A stretch of 64,000 nucleotides of DNA from NCBI RefSeq assembly GCF_028389875.1, contig NC_084663.1, positions 14,212,666-14,276,665 of the forward strand, given 5' to 3'. The notes under the pieces were generated by a model. The model had not been told where the DNA came from. It searched no databases and worked only from the letters and a program-made list of their open reading frames with translations. Source of the DNA: Rhea pennata (Eukaryota > Chordata > Aves > Rheiformes > Rheidae). Each line of letters opens with the position of its first letter. Position 1 is the first letter of the stretch. Made by a program: the position numbers and the translations under genes. Shown one piece after another: positions 12,289 through 26,500 of the stretch.

Positions 12289-14537
12289 CTAGAAGCAAAA
12301 ACACAGTGTATCAGAACAATCATCTTAACAGTGCTAAGACTTATAACTTGTTTGGAGACAACACACGTGGGAGACTCTGCACAATCAAAGTCAAGCAATA
12401 CTTTCCCCCCTCCAAATGCAAATGAACATGAAAGACTATTTCTAATGCTATTTATAGTATCTATCTTTTCAGTATTTAAACTTTGTAAGATTTTTTTAAA
12501 ATTAATATAAGAAGCTTTCTAGAAAAAAGTGAAAGATTCCCAATCATTAAGAAGTAAAATAAATAAATAAATAAATAAATAAAAATAAATAAATAAAAGT
12601 TGATATGAGTATATCTTTGGTAAACATTATACTCTAGTTAAAGATGCAAAGCAGCAATCTTTTATGCTACTGAATGTTTTGTTCATTTTCCAAACCACCT
12701 GTTTTAGCATGTAATGCCTAACTCCTTCATCTGTACTCATTTGCAGTCTGTGTTCTTTCAGTCTTGACAGTAGTTGACCCATGTTCATAGCTAAACTTGA
12801 AAAAAACAAGAATGCCACTCAATAGGATAGAAGATTTTAATGTATACTTTTGTACTTTGATGGGAGGCAGAATGAAATAGCAGTAGAATAAAACATATAA
12901 TTATTTTTTTTGTCTCCAAATTCATTCTGCTGTACAATCTAACATTCAGACTTTAGGGTTTACTGTTTGAATAAATAACACAAATTACCGCATATAATGA
13001 CAAGTATAAAATTAAGTTTTTTTTTTTTTTTTTAAGTATTCAATGATGCAAAAAATAACTTCTCACAATGCTAAGTGAGATTGACTGACTGAATGTCTTA
13101 TTTGTTAGACTGCAATCATTTAATATTCTCTGTTCATGCATCAATTTGTAACCCACTTTTTAAAAAGTTTCTGTAAAACACCAAACTAGGCAGAGAAAAA
13201 GTTCAGAAATTCCTGAGATATACAGCAAGAGATATTGCATTACAGTCTACTTAATAATACAGTGGCAAAGTTAAAAGAAATTAACTGCCATTGTTAGAAG
13301 TATATTATGTTGTGTCACTCACTAACAAGTGCTTTAGTTATAAGGCTTTCTGCAGAAACAACATCATGTTCTCTAAAAATTTTGACCTTATCAACTAAAT
13401 GAAACAATTACTGTGTCATAACAACTAGGATCATTACAGGTTATATTACAAGATCCATCCCATTCAACAAGAATCAAGGGATTGCTACTTCAGAAAATTG
13501 TTGAGTTTAAATCTGAAATTCTTTAAATGGAAATTTAAAGTTTCTAGCAAAGAAATATCTAACCTTATTTTCCGCCAAAAGCGTGAATAGTATGTCATAA
13601 AAAGCATGGGAATACTTCTGCAGAGACTGACTATATGCAATAAAACAGACCTAAACGTGAAGTTCTGTGGTATTAAATAGACTGACTTTGTATGGGCAGA
13701 CTAAAACATCCCAGGAAGAGACAAGAGCATATTACATTTTTCCACAAAACAAATACAGTTTTTGCTTTAAAAAATGCACATTTCATTTTTGCTTAAAAAA
13801 AGGAAAATTAAATACAAGCTGAACATCTTGAATAGGATGCTGTGAAGAAGAGGGAAGAGAGTACACTTTTCTGTCCTGTTCTTTGCACATTTCAGCTTAT
13901 CATTAGGAACTATGCTAGGCAGCAAAGTGAGACGGTTACGAAAATGAGGTATCTTAGGATTTCAGTGACTAAATTTTAGCACTAGTACAATAATGGAGAA
14001 GAAGAAAATCAGGAGAAGGTCTGCTTAATTTAGATGCATTTTGGTTGAAATGGTGAGGTAAATCTTTTTCGTCTGCAACAAATATTCCTTTTCCACATCT
14101 GGGTAAAAACTACAGGCAGCTGCAACATTATAGCACAGCTAAAAAATGACACTTCTTAAAGTATGAAAGATCACAAATTCACCCTTTAGCTGGCCCCATC
14201 TACCAAGAGAAAACCCATGTATGGGTTTATGAAATCTTGTGTCTTATCTATCGATTGTCCTTCCTTAAGTTTCAACAAAGAAAAGAAACTAAATAAAGTT
14301 TTCTTGGAAAAGAAACTGAATTAAAAAAGCATAACAAAAGAATAAAGCAAGAAAATAGGAGAACAAGAGGAAAAAAGAAAAGAACCACAGGCCAACTTTA
14401 AAATCTGTCAAGTCACTCAATTATTCTATCCCTACAGCACATAAGCACTTCCAAACTATTTGGAAAAAACAGAATCATTTCCTCATTTCCTTCTTCACAA
14501 CATACAGAAAAATACCATAGACATGATGAACATATAC

Positions 14538-14585
<48 letters not shown>

Positions 14586-17500
14586 GACCTAATGGAAGGC
14601 AAGCCCAAGCATTACACTGTGCATTCAGTTTTGAAGTGACCGTGTCTGACAACCGCGCTTTCTGGTAAGCATGACCTGCATAGCACAAGATTTGGTCCTC
14701 TGTTCTGGCTGCCTCTAGCTTTGGGCAGCTTTCCTGGAGTCAGTGAAACTTCTAGGAGTATTAGAGTTGCAGGGGGAGGGATGTCATTTCAAGTATCTTG
14801 CAATTTAAGGACAGACCCTCCCAATCAGTACAGAGTTTATGAACTGGTCTCTGTATTCACAATAAGATAGCAGAGGCAAAAGCATGGGGATGTCTGAACA
14901 CACAGTGGTCAATGTTGCGAAGCAGATAGCCCTCTGTGTCTGGTACCAGCGAGAGCCTTTTCAGGGCACCATTCATATGTGACTTTATTGCTGGGAGGCT
15001 TTGCAATATAGTTTAAAAAGCAGGTTGTTACAGAGAAGGGATGGCCTTTTAAGTGTTTCTCCTTCTTTTAGCAACACGTCATTTCTGGTGTCTGCTCTGG
15101 CTACATACTCTTTTACCGTGAGAAAATTTCCTAAACAAACTTTATTTTGTTTCGCTGAAACTAATTCATCTGTTTATGTTGCTTCAGGGGGAATTGTAAC
15201 ATCAGCAAAATATCAGCCTCCTATTCTAATAGGAGCCACCTACTACTAACAGGCAGGCTGCTGCAACAGGCATGGGATGTTGCTGTTTTCGCTTCATATG
15301 AATGAGACAAGAGTCTGATTGTTGCCTGTTGTCGAGGTATTACATGTATTTCTGCCTGTATTTCATAATCATCTCTCCTGATGGGTCTGTAACTCTTCTC
15401 AGACTCTAAAACCAAAGGCTCTTAATGAACTAAATGAATTTTGGGGATATCTACAGTAACTTATTGGATTAACTTTTTATAAACTACAGATCACACAAGA
15501 ACAACTATATGGAAGAATTTTTATAACCTATATAGTTTTTATATTGTATTTACAACAAACACTGTTTAGTTGTACTGTTTAGTTGAAATATCAGTTCAGA
15601 TTAAGACAATATAATATGCCTTTTGGTAATGAAAATGACTGACATTTAGAAGCAGTATTTTCACATTAAGTCCTTGACCTTCATTAAGTACAAAGAGATT
15701 ATGGAATTGTATCACATTAAAATAGTTCTTTGGCCTAGCCATGTCACTAAGATAAGCTCCATTTTATTTTGGAAAAAAAAAATCTCTCAATAATCCACTA
15801 AATTCATTCACTAAATAGGAGGCTGGTATTTTGCTGATGTTACAATCCCCCTGAAGCAACATAAAGAGATGAATTAGTTTCAGTGAAACAAAATAAAGTT
15901 TGTTCAGGAAATTTTCTCTTGCTTAAGAGTTTCAATCATTATCTGAATCTGATTATGTATTATTCCTTTATTCTTTTCCTTTCTTTTCTTAAGTCCTCAG
16001 AGGATAATATTTGCATTTGCTTATGATTTATACCCAGATCTTGCAGACTTCTGGCAAACTATCCACATTGTAATCTGAGAGAACTGTATCAATTTCCTAC
16101 CCATTCCAAAAAGAGGAAAAAACCTTATGGGTAAGGACAATCCAATGAAATTATCAATTAACAAGTATTTCTTGATCTCAGACAATGCTTGGACACAATT
16201 ATGTGATGAACTACTAACAACAAGTAGAAATTTAGACTGTTAATGGACTGCTACTGAAAGTCTTGGGGGTTTTGTTTTATATTTGAAACTAATAAAATTA
16301 ATAAAAGAGACTGCATTTCAATATTTCTATTTCCAAGTATTTTTTCTATTGCTCTTCTAGGTAAGTCCAACCCAGTGTTTAGGACTTCCCTATACTGTAA
16401 CTTGGACTTAGGTCTTACTAAGTATAACTTAAAGGGTTGTTGCTTGGAAACCTAATCTATTTTCAGGTTACTTTGGAAAAGTGCTAACAAATGAGCTAGC
16501 CTCAGTATCTCACACAGCAAGTGACCTTCCCTGGAAATTTTGTAAAACTCTCTATGATATAAAAATAAAATTTATAGCTATAAAGTTTGAGCTGCTTCTG
16601 CCAAACAAAGCTCTTCCCCTAAAAAAATAATTTTGTAAGTAATAGAAAGGAAATAAAACCTAAACACGTATGAGGAATATTCACAACATTTAATTAGCAA
16701 TATACTAAAGCACAATGAATTATAGCCAGATAACCATATCAAAGTAAATTCAAGAGCAGACAGAAAAGGTTTGTTCACTACATTTCGAAGTCAAAATAAC
16801 CTAATTAAAAGACAAATACTTATGACACTATATTACCACATAAGTATGATTTATAGGTAAATTAGGTAAACAGAAAAAAATTTTCAAAGTCTTAGCACTT
16901 CATATTGTCTACAGATAGTTACCCAAACATTAATATCAAGGACACAAACTTTCACTATCACATTTCTATATGAAGAATAAAATTTAGGGTGTTAGAGTTG
17001 GAAGGGATCTCCTGAGGTCTCTGAACTCACAGGCAACCATATCATATATAAACCCTTTCATAGACTGATGAAATGAAATTTGATCAAAATCTGTCTGAAC
17101 TTGGCAATGGGCTACACATTTTCATTCCTCACTCCTTCATGATAGCAGTTTCATTACAGCACACACCACCTCATTAAAACAAGTACAAAAAAGAGTAAGG
17201 GTAGTTCCATGTTTCTAAATCATTAGAACAGAGATGGAAGAACTCCACAAACAGTTTGTATGATATAAAACACTTGAATGTCTTTGTCCTGATTCCTCAA
17301 AAGTTATTTCTTTAGTTTATCTTGCCATTTGAAAACTTGTAAGCTCTTGAAGACAAGGATTCTTCTATTTGTTTGTACAGATAACAATGCAATGAAGACC
17401 TGTTTTGGAAAGATCTCATCGAACTACTGAAATATACAAAAATAGGCAATGCATTTTTTTTCAGTAGCCTTTTCTCCATTCTTAGAAACTATCTATTGAT

Positions 17501-20500
17501 TCCTGTTGTGGCCTGTAGAGAGTTAGTAAAAAGACAAGTAAATACTGCTTTTGCAATCTCATTCCAGTCAGCACATAAAACACTAAACAGTGTCTAACAG
17601 GCTTACCTTGCAACAGCTCTGATGAAGTCCAAAGATACGGTGCATTTGTATCTGGGTCCATCAAGCTGGTCATTATGGCCAACCAAGGATAACAGTTGGA
17701 GTGTCACAAGTGAGGTGATCTATGAACAAGAGACATGAGTAACATTAGACAAATTTGCAGATTGCAAATCTGATTAGCAATAGTCAATTACTTTTTTTTT
17801 TCTCACTTGTCATCAACATAACTTTCCCAAATTACCATATGGCCATATTCCTTTGGAAAAACATTCATACTTTCTCCCTGATTTTCATGCAGTTCTGCAG
17901 CAAGCAGAACCAGAAATATATGTATTTATACCATTACATTTGTAGCACAGGTGGTGACACACACAGGCTTTATCCTTTACTCTTTCTATCAAGGGTTATC
18001 ATGGAGTTCTAATCAGAGAAAGGCTATCGGGGGAGAATAGCATGAGTTGGACATTTTCCGTATCTCTGCTTGACAGCTAGGACAGAGTTTCAGTCTCTTT
18101 CCTTTAAATCTGAAGACCTCTTCTTGAATTCTTCCGTTCAAAGTCAGATACTCTTGTGCCAATTCATATGCATTTTGAGCAGATGAATAGAATCACTCTA
18201 CTCAGCTAAAGAAACTTTAGAGGTTGGAAGGTTGGACAGCAAAAGACCTGAAGATTTTTTGCCTAAAAAGAGCAAAGTCTGAAAGGAGAAAAATTTGTCC
18301 ACATACACATGTAGTGTCTTGACAGAGCCATTTTACCAGTACAGCAACATACAAGTGTATTTTTCACACCTTCTTTCCATTAAACGATGACTGTGGTATC
18401 ACCAAAGCAGTCACGGGATGTCCGCATTAAATGCGAGCAGTCTGTCCTCTCTCAGTTAGAAAAAATATCTAATTCTATCTAATCTAAGTAGATTCTTCTG
18501 TCTCCCTACTGCCACTCAGCCCCAGGGGAAGGAAAGACAGAAAAGTGGAGGAGAAGAGACATTTTCCCTTGCCTGTGCTATAGCTGCTGACAAGTCAGCG
18601 TAACAAGGTTACATTCCATAAAGCACTGATTTTATAAAGCATCTTGCCACAGTTCTACTTTCAAAAAACAGCCAGTTATGACCTAGCTCTGTATAATGAT
18701 ATCTTTACAGAAAGAAATAGAAATATAGATCAGGAAAGACAGCATAAATTCAGACCTTCAAGAATGTGTGTTACTATAAAGCAGCAGCAAGCTCTTATCG
18801 GTATTAAAAAAAACCAAATAGACGTATCTCAGTGATAATTGTATTCTTTTGCTGAAAGTGAACTTCACTCATACCTTGCAGGAGGTAAGAATACTTAAAG
18901 TGTTCTCTTAGTAGACATACTATAAAAAGACACCTACCTATGGAACAAAAAAGTTATGATTACCAGTAATGGGGCAATTTTTAAAAAAGCCTGTGTTTAA
19001 CTTTTTTTGTATGGCACTAGACAACAAAAGCTTGGATGTCATCATTCTGCAAAGTGTGTGGAGTTTGGTTACTGGAATACTGGTCTACCTGTGCTGACAA
19101 AGATAAACACTGTGTAAATAATTCTGGTCTGTAAATTACATTAAAAGTAGCAGATGATTTACAGATTTTTAGCATTGAGAGCTTTTAAGAGAACTAAACT
19201 CAGCATATGGTAAGTTATTTAAAATCCAGTTCAGGAATCACTCTGAACAATCATCACTGACTTGAAACCATTCTCAAATTTGCTAGGTGTTTGGTATTTT
19301 TTTCTTAGTACTTACAAGGTACTAATTTTCCACATTCTTCATTCAATGAATGTCTTCAATCAATGAAGACAAATAATGCTGGTATCTGTTATTACAACTT
19401 CTATTGTACATCCCAGTGCACTATTATTGGTTAATCATTTCTGCAATATATGCTTGCAGCTGGCCTTACATTCAGAAATCACCAGTGAAAGCAGGTTATG
19501 TCCCACAGAAGGAATTGCATGAGGCTCATAAAAGCTTCCAATGAGCACACCAAAAGCCAAGATAGCTTGGAGCCAGACCCATCTAAATTTTATGTGGGAT
19601 GCAAAAGTGACCTTGCTGCTACACTACCAATGTTCCAGCTTTCCTTTAACAAAAAATAGTAACTATTTGTATCCAGTTCTCACTAAATGCCGTAAAGGAA
19701 ACATAAGGTCAGCAGTGTAAAATTGCTTAGTAAAAGCTGACTCTACAAATCTGAAATACTGTCAGACTAGATACTACGTGTCATTAATGTTTTAGGATCA
19801 ATATGTTACAAAACATATGAAGGTTTTGATCATCAGTTAAACAGTTATTTACTTAGCAAACTTTTTTTTTTTTGTTTTATTTATTTAGCTTAATAAAAAT
19901 GTCATTGCAGCTAAATGAGTGCTTAAACAGTGAACGCTGGTACTAAGATTGCTTAAGAAAGCAGTAGAATGGCCATTTTCCATTCATGCAAGTTAAGAAC
20001 TGGTTTTAACTCCAAAGAGCCCCAAAAGACAAAGAGAAAGAACACATATCTAAGGGGAGTAAATAGTGATCAGCTCCACCACGGACAATGTGTGTGTTAG
20101 CTGCTAAAGCACAGCTTACACATTAGATGGTAAAACACCTAACCTGTGAGTCTTTGGAGAGGAATTCAAAACCTAGTTACAGGCATCTGTCCTATAGTTG
20201 GAGAAAGGCACGGATCTCAGAACAGCAAATCCAAAATCCTGCAGCAGACATCAGTCTAGAGCTTCACTTGCATTATTTTTTCACCAGGTTCAGGAAGACT
20301 CAAAACCAGCAAGCAAGTTCTGTCATTTCCAAGCAATGAGTTCTTGCTTTTTTCTACTTCATATACACACAGCAGGACTCTTGCTGAGGCGTCAGTCAGA
20401 GGATTGGGTGACATTTTTTTTGCAGTAAGTTGATTTGTCAAAAGAAAACATTCAGTTTCCACAGATCTGGAATTATTAACAAGTTCCCGAAATATTTTGT

Positions 20501-23500
20501 GCTGAATCTATCTTCTTAGACTAGATTCATAAGTAGTAGTAGTTGTCTCATCCTTCAGCATAATAACCAAATGGTTAAAAAGCTTTGTAGGACATAGATG
20601 GTTCGATTCCTTCTGCACACAAAAGATCAAGCTGAGGAAGGACAGATAGGAAGAAAAAAGCTGTGGGAAATTTGCCTACTGGAGCTGATCTATTTTGTAT
20701 AAAATTGCAGTCATATAACAGTCTCTCTCTGTGTCTAAGTTAGGGCACTCATCTGGCAAGCAGGATACAGTAGAATGAACTAGGTTTTGGGTATCTATTT
20801 GTAAGCAAAATAAGTTCCCACTATCATTTTCATGTTCTGCTAATTCTTAAGGTCCAAGTGTTACTCATAATTTAAGCATTCAAAATTTTACTACTTCAGT
20901 TGTTCAGGTAGTGTCTTGGGAGATCTTGGGAGGTGATGTCATCCTAACTGACGATATCTCAAAAGTTTGAATCATATTTGTGAAAATACAAATGCAACAT
21001 CAAACCAACTGCACTTAGCAAAAAAAGTAGTTTTAAAAAAAATTTTTTTTAATACCATGGACTACAGTGGCTATATTTCAATGTCACAAAAACTTGAAAA
21101 AATATTTGGCAAGAACAGACTAGAAACTAGCCAGAAAAACTGTGTGGGTGACATAAAAAAAGCATATTTACTAAGAATTTTTGAAGAAATTACAAGTAAT
21201 ATTCTACTATTCATGAAATAAAAATTAATGTGGGAATAATTTAATCTTAGTTAAAGAAAAAAAGGGCCAGAACATCAGCAACTGTTAATGATAAGCAAAT
21301 GGAATTTTCTGCAGGAATATTGAGAGTCTGAAGAAAAACTATTGATCTGAAAGACACGAAGAAACAGGGGTCATTGATACGTTTAAAAAAATCAACCAGG
21401 ACTGAGCTTTCTTTGAAATATATTTGAGTGAGAAAGCTACTGCTAAAAGCAAGGTGCAAACAATCATAAAAGTGTGGCTGACAGCAGCAGTCAGGAGGAA
21501 AGGACCTTTCAGACAGCTCCCAAAGACTTGCTGGTCAATGACCGACATTTAATCCTTTGGAAAAAGAAAACAAAGTAACCCACAAGCCATCCTCGAAGGC
21601 TGCGTTTTTCCTATCAGACTGAGCTAACAGATGGGCCTAGCGTCATTCCCCAAAGGGGGACAAAGGCCGGCTTTGTGGGCACGCTGGCTGCGGGGACAGC
21701 GCGGAGGTCCAGAAGCGGGAGCTGCCCCTGCACCAAGCCGGGCTCTCGGCAGCCGTGCCGTGACGGGTCCGCAAACATTTTCAGAGGTCTGCAGCACCAG
21801 TAGAAGTCAGACCAGAGATGATGAGAAACACATTTAGTTTGGGCAAGCAATGATTGACTATCACAGGCAAAAAATTTGCACAAATTATGAAGGAAAGGGG
21901 CCGCATGCACCTTTGAAGAATGCGCCCCATACACAAATCCATCAAATAAAACTAAAAGGAGAAATTATGCTGGCTGTTAGAAAAAAACCATCTTTTTCCT
22001 CAGAAATGTGTTGCAAATCTCAGTGGGCATTTTAAACTGGACTAGACAAAATACAAGTAAAAGACAGTGGCAGGAACAATCTCGAGGCAGTAGAGATGCA
22101 CTAAGTGGTTTGTGCGATATCTTCCCATCTCCGCAGTCTATAATTTTCAACTATCTTGCCCAAAAGGTAATGTTAACTATAGATTACTTTCAATCCCTAC
22201 TTGAACCTGTTTCATGATTCTGAACCTCAAACATAAGAGAATACTACGAACTTCCATTATTTCAGTTATAGTATACTCAAATAATGCTCCTATATTTTTT
22301 CATAGTCATATTAAAATTTTTATGTGCGCTAGTGTTTTGCAGCACTATCACACAGTTCTTTTAAAGCAAAAATGCAACCCACTGCACTTGTTCAAAACCC
22401 ACTGCTGCTGGTAGTTAAATTCATACAGATGTTAAAAATCACTGCTATGCAACCAAAAACAGTTTGAAAACCAGGTGCCATTTAGAAAATACATTTCAGT
22501 CAAAATGACTGAAGTACTAGTCTCCTGGAGTTAAATTCAATTACTATAGCACAAATTATGTCAGGATAAAAAACTGCTCAAAATTATTTCAGTCAGAATT
22601 TAATCTGGATATGCTCAGTATGTCAATCTTGTTACAAAAGCTCACAAATAGAAAGCTTACCATAAAATATTACAATTATATATATTTAAACCAGCAGTTG
22701 ATCAAAATAGCTTTAAAAATCTTAGGAAAACATTAACATTTTTCTGTATACTTACATTGAGCAATTGATTTTTGATTTTGAATTATGTTCTGTGTAAGGT
22801 TTTTCATACATGCAGACAACTGTATCTGATAATGTTCTAATATTTTATCAGATCTTAATGTTGATATCAGATCATTGCAGGATCCTCTTTTCTGAAAGAT
22901 TTGGTCAAATTTTCCATCTGCTAGTTATACTCCAATATTTCTAAGTATACCACACTCTTCCTGCCATATTCCACATCCCTCCAAACTGCTTGTATCCTTC
23001 AAGAGGGCAGTTAAAGCAATCTCTAGTATATGCTTCAGCTATCATTTTCTGAGCTTAAATTCAGCTCTTTTTTAAATCATCTTCTGAATGCAATCAAAAC
23101 GTTTTTGACATTCACACAGCTACAAACAGAAAAAGGTATTACAGACACTATCCTACTGGTGCTACATAGTCAAATTCTCTTCCCCTTACTTCACTAAAAC
23201 ATAAATAGGTTGCTATACAGGATGCTTCAGTGCACGGCAAATGCACTTGCCAAGTCCTGCGCTAGGTACCCTTCGTGAACCAGTCTGCCTTACAAGTCTT
23301 TTTCTCCACAAATATTTGCATTTGGCGGTTTTCCGTTCCCTCTATTAGTTATTTTTGCATCTCTCTCCTGTAACATTACTTTGTTATTTTATACTGACTC
23401 TCCAGGATCTTGTGCATTATCCTTTATCTGTAGTAACATATGCCATACTTTACAATTTTAAATTAATTTCTGAATTCTCATCAAAGCTTCAATACATCTT

Positions 23501-26500
23501 TTCTAGATGATTTCTTCAGATTAGGTCAAACATTTGGCACCATTTGCAGTTACAGTTACTAAGACACCAACATTTAAAAGATAAAGCTAATGACACTAAA
23601 TTATCAATACTTATCCAAGCTAAACTGAACAAACTTTCAAGTCACATATGTGTTGACAAGTTCCAGATGTGACACTCTATATTCACTATATGTTTCATAA
23701 CAACAATAACACAACTGATACAGTGTATCTGATCAGGCTTTTCTTTTTATCCTTTATTTTCCTTTTTTTTTTTTTTGTTATCTATTTAAGGATTTTAAAA
23801 TGTTTGTTCCATCATGTTATTAGGTATGTTTAGCTGTTACTAGGAAGCATGTCTTGACAATTTGGCAGGGAAGGAGATTTGCATTCCATTTTTCTTCAAT
23901 AACTATGACGCAACATCCCCATAATCCTACTTCAGGTCTCGAGTAAAGAATTTCCTAGATCAAGACCATTCCATGTTACTGAAACCATCATGTAATACCG
24001 TCTTTTTCAGGAATGTACTTAATTCTATCCCAAGTGCAATGACTGCCATGAAGACTCTTCCAGAATCTTACTGATACATGAATAGGAAATTTGCTTCAAC
24101 TTCCTTATTAATTTTAGTCATGACTAATTTAAAACAACACTTTTTTAAAAAATCAAATCTTTTTTTATTTGTTATTCTGCATCTCTGTCTTCACTGTCTT
24201 CTCTGACTTTACTTCACCCACTATAAACCCAGACGGTATTTCACAGATTCAAACAAGTGACACCTCTGACTTTTTCAGAGCTTCATCACATTAGTGGCTC
24301 AGCTAGTCATTAAGACAGCCAAAGCTTTCTCCTTTTGCTCATGTTTCGAAAGGGTAATACTTCTGTTTTTAGAATAAACAATTATTCACCGTAAGCATAT
24401 GACCTTGAATTTCATACTGTTAAGTCCATTCCATTTGCATCATATTCACCACCTTTAAAGTCATTCTTACACATCTTCAGAGCAGAAGAACATTAACCCA
24501 AAGCATACAACATTGAGTTTTATACTACTAAATTATTTCTATTTCTACTTTTAGATCATAAATTTACTTCTTGTATGGTACTTTCCCATTGTATAATCAG
24601 TGTTTACAACCTTTCTCTCATTCTACTCACTCTTGGTGCTCCATTTACTACATAACATTTGGAAAAATGTTGCCAATTTCATAGACTTGAATCTTGCTTT
24701 TTGCCTTTACCCCTCCCTCCCTGTTGCAAACCATCCTACCCTCTAATGTCCCTAAGACCACAGAACACCTTTCTGCATATTAGAGACTCCCTACATCCAG
24801 TACTTCTTTCTGCAGCTGGCTTCCCAGCTGTTTTTTCTCTTCAATCTCAAGTGAAGCAAGTATATATTAAGAGAGACACGGAGCTACTGGAGAGAGTCCA
24901 GCGTAGGGCTACAAAGATGATCAGAGGGCTGGAGCACCTGCCCTAGGAGGAACGGCTGCGAGAGCTGGGCCTCTTCAGCCTGGGGAAGAGAAGACTGAGG
25001 GGGGATCTTATCAATGTCTACAAGTACCTGAAGGGAGGGTGTCAAGGGGACGAGGACAAACTCTTTTCAGTTGTCCCTTCTGATAGGACAAAAGGCAATG
25101 GGCAGAAATTGAAGCACAGGAAGTTCCGCCTGACCGTGAGGGGGAATTTCTTCACTGTGAGAGTGACGGAGCACTGGGACAGGTTGCCCAGAGAGGGTGT
25201 GGAGTCTCCTTCTCTGGAGATCTTCAAGGCCCGCCTGGATGCAACCCTGTCTACCATGCTCTAGGTAACCCTGCTGAGCAGGGAGGTTGGACTAGATGAT
25301 CTCCAGAGGTCCCTTCCAACTTTACTGATTCTATGATTCTACAATTTTCTTTCCCTGAGTAGACACTTCCTCACCTTGCCCTGATATTCATACTCTTTTT
25401 AGAATCAGCTCTCTCCAATTAATCTGGCTTCTCGATCTTCTTGTTCAGTGACTACCTGCAAATCTCAAGTCTTTTATGGAGCATCCTTTTATCTCTTCTT
25501 TGTAATATTCTCTCGTATACTTTCCCATCATCTTTAGTCTCCACATTTTTTCTTCCACAGACTAACATTTTCAAATAATTCTCTTCAGGATTTTTCACTG
25601 AGAAAAAGCCCCTTCTTCCTCTTAGCACATTTACTTTAGCATTAACTCAATTTGCACACGGAGAAGAAGGAATCTAAAAAGCAATTCACAACGCTCTGTC
25701 TCAGTCTGTTCATCAATTAAAAGAAGGATAAAATCTACAGAGTGATGCCAGGATAAACCAGTATTTCTGAGTCAGTTCCTTCACTCTGAGGATCAATTAA
25801 AGTACTTTTAGATCTATCCTAAAAGGCATGCTAGAAATTTGTTTAACGTGGTAATTTGTGAGAGGATCAAATTATTCCCGTACTTGAGGGTATATTTAAA
25901 AATCTTGTCAGAAATTTGTAAGACTTCTGGAACTGCTCATGGGGGAGTTTATTTTGATTCTCCAAAACATACAAAACCAAGGATCCCGTGTACTTGTAAT
26001 CTGTTGCAGGTGCTTGAATCTTAGTTGTTTTGTAATTACCTGGGAAAGGCATTCCTAAGTACAAGGAGCACAGATATGAATTGTAGACAGATATTTCACT
26101 AGTGATCCCCTTTTGTTACATAGTTTAAAACCAGAACAAACAAAGATGGTAACAGATGGTCAAAGAAACACTTACGGAATGATGTTTACAGTTATATCGA
26201 TTCCTTAAGTCAGGTAGTTTCAGAAAGCAGATACTAGACAAAAGCTGGCTATTTTTCAAGACATAGGCAGTACCTGCCAAAAGTAGAATTCTTCTTCCAA
26301 AAGATACATTTCTGCATCAGAGCCAAAAAATGTAACACAAAGATTGTTTAAAGGAATTGAATCTTTATATGAAAAGAACAGGTATTATGCAATGGACCAT
26401 GCATATAACCTTACACATCCCAAAGTCTACAAAAATCTTCACCTGTGTAACATTTCTGTCCCACAATGGCAGTATTCCTAGATATTACAAGGGAAATACA

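Larger units (their letters stand above)
12289..17606 (-). other. ORC5: ORC5 last intron
   Basis: This 5.3-kb intron runs from donor gtaagc (17606 downward) to acceptor ttttgcttctag (12289). It holds an AAAT microsatellite, a TA-rich microsatellite, a long inverted repeat and a weak CR1 remnant, each listed separately. No further exon was recognised. Confidence 0.85.

Noticed and set aside
18200..18240. Further CR1 3'-end remnant (AGAGGTTGGAAGG)
   Set aside because: Only about 13 bp match and the surrounding sequence does not follow CR1.
20556..20625. Functional tRNA gene
   Set aside because: A B-box is present, but no acceptor stem, anticodon arm or proper T-stem pairing can be formed.
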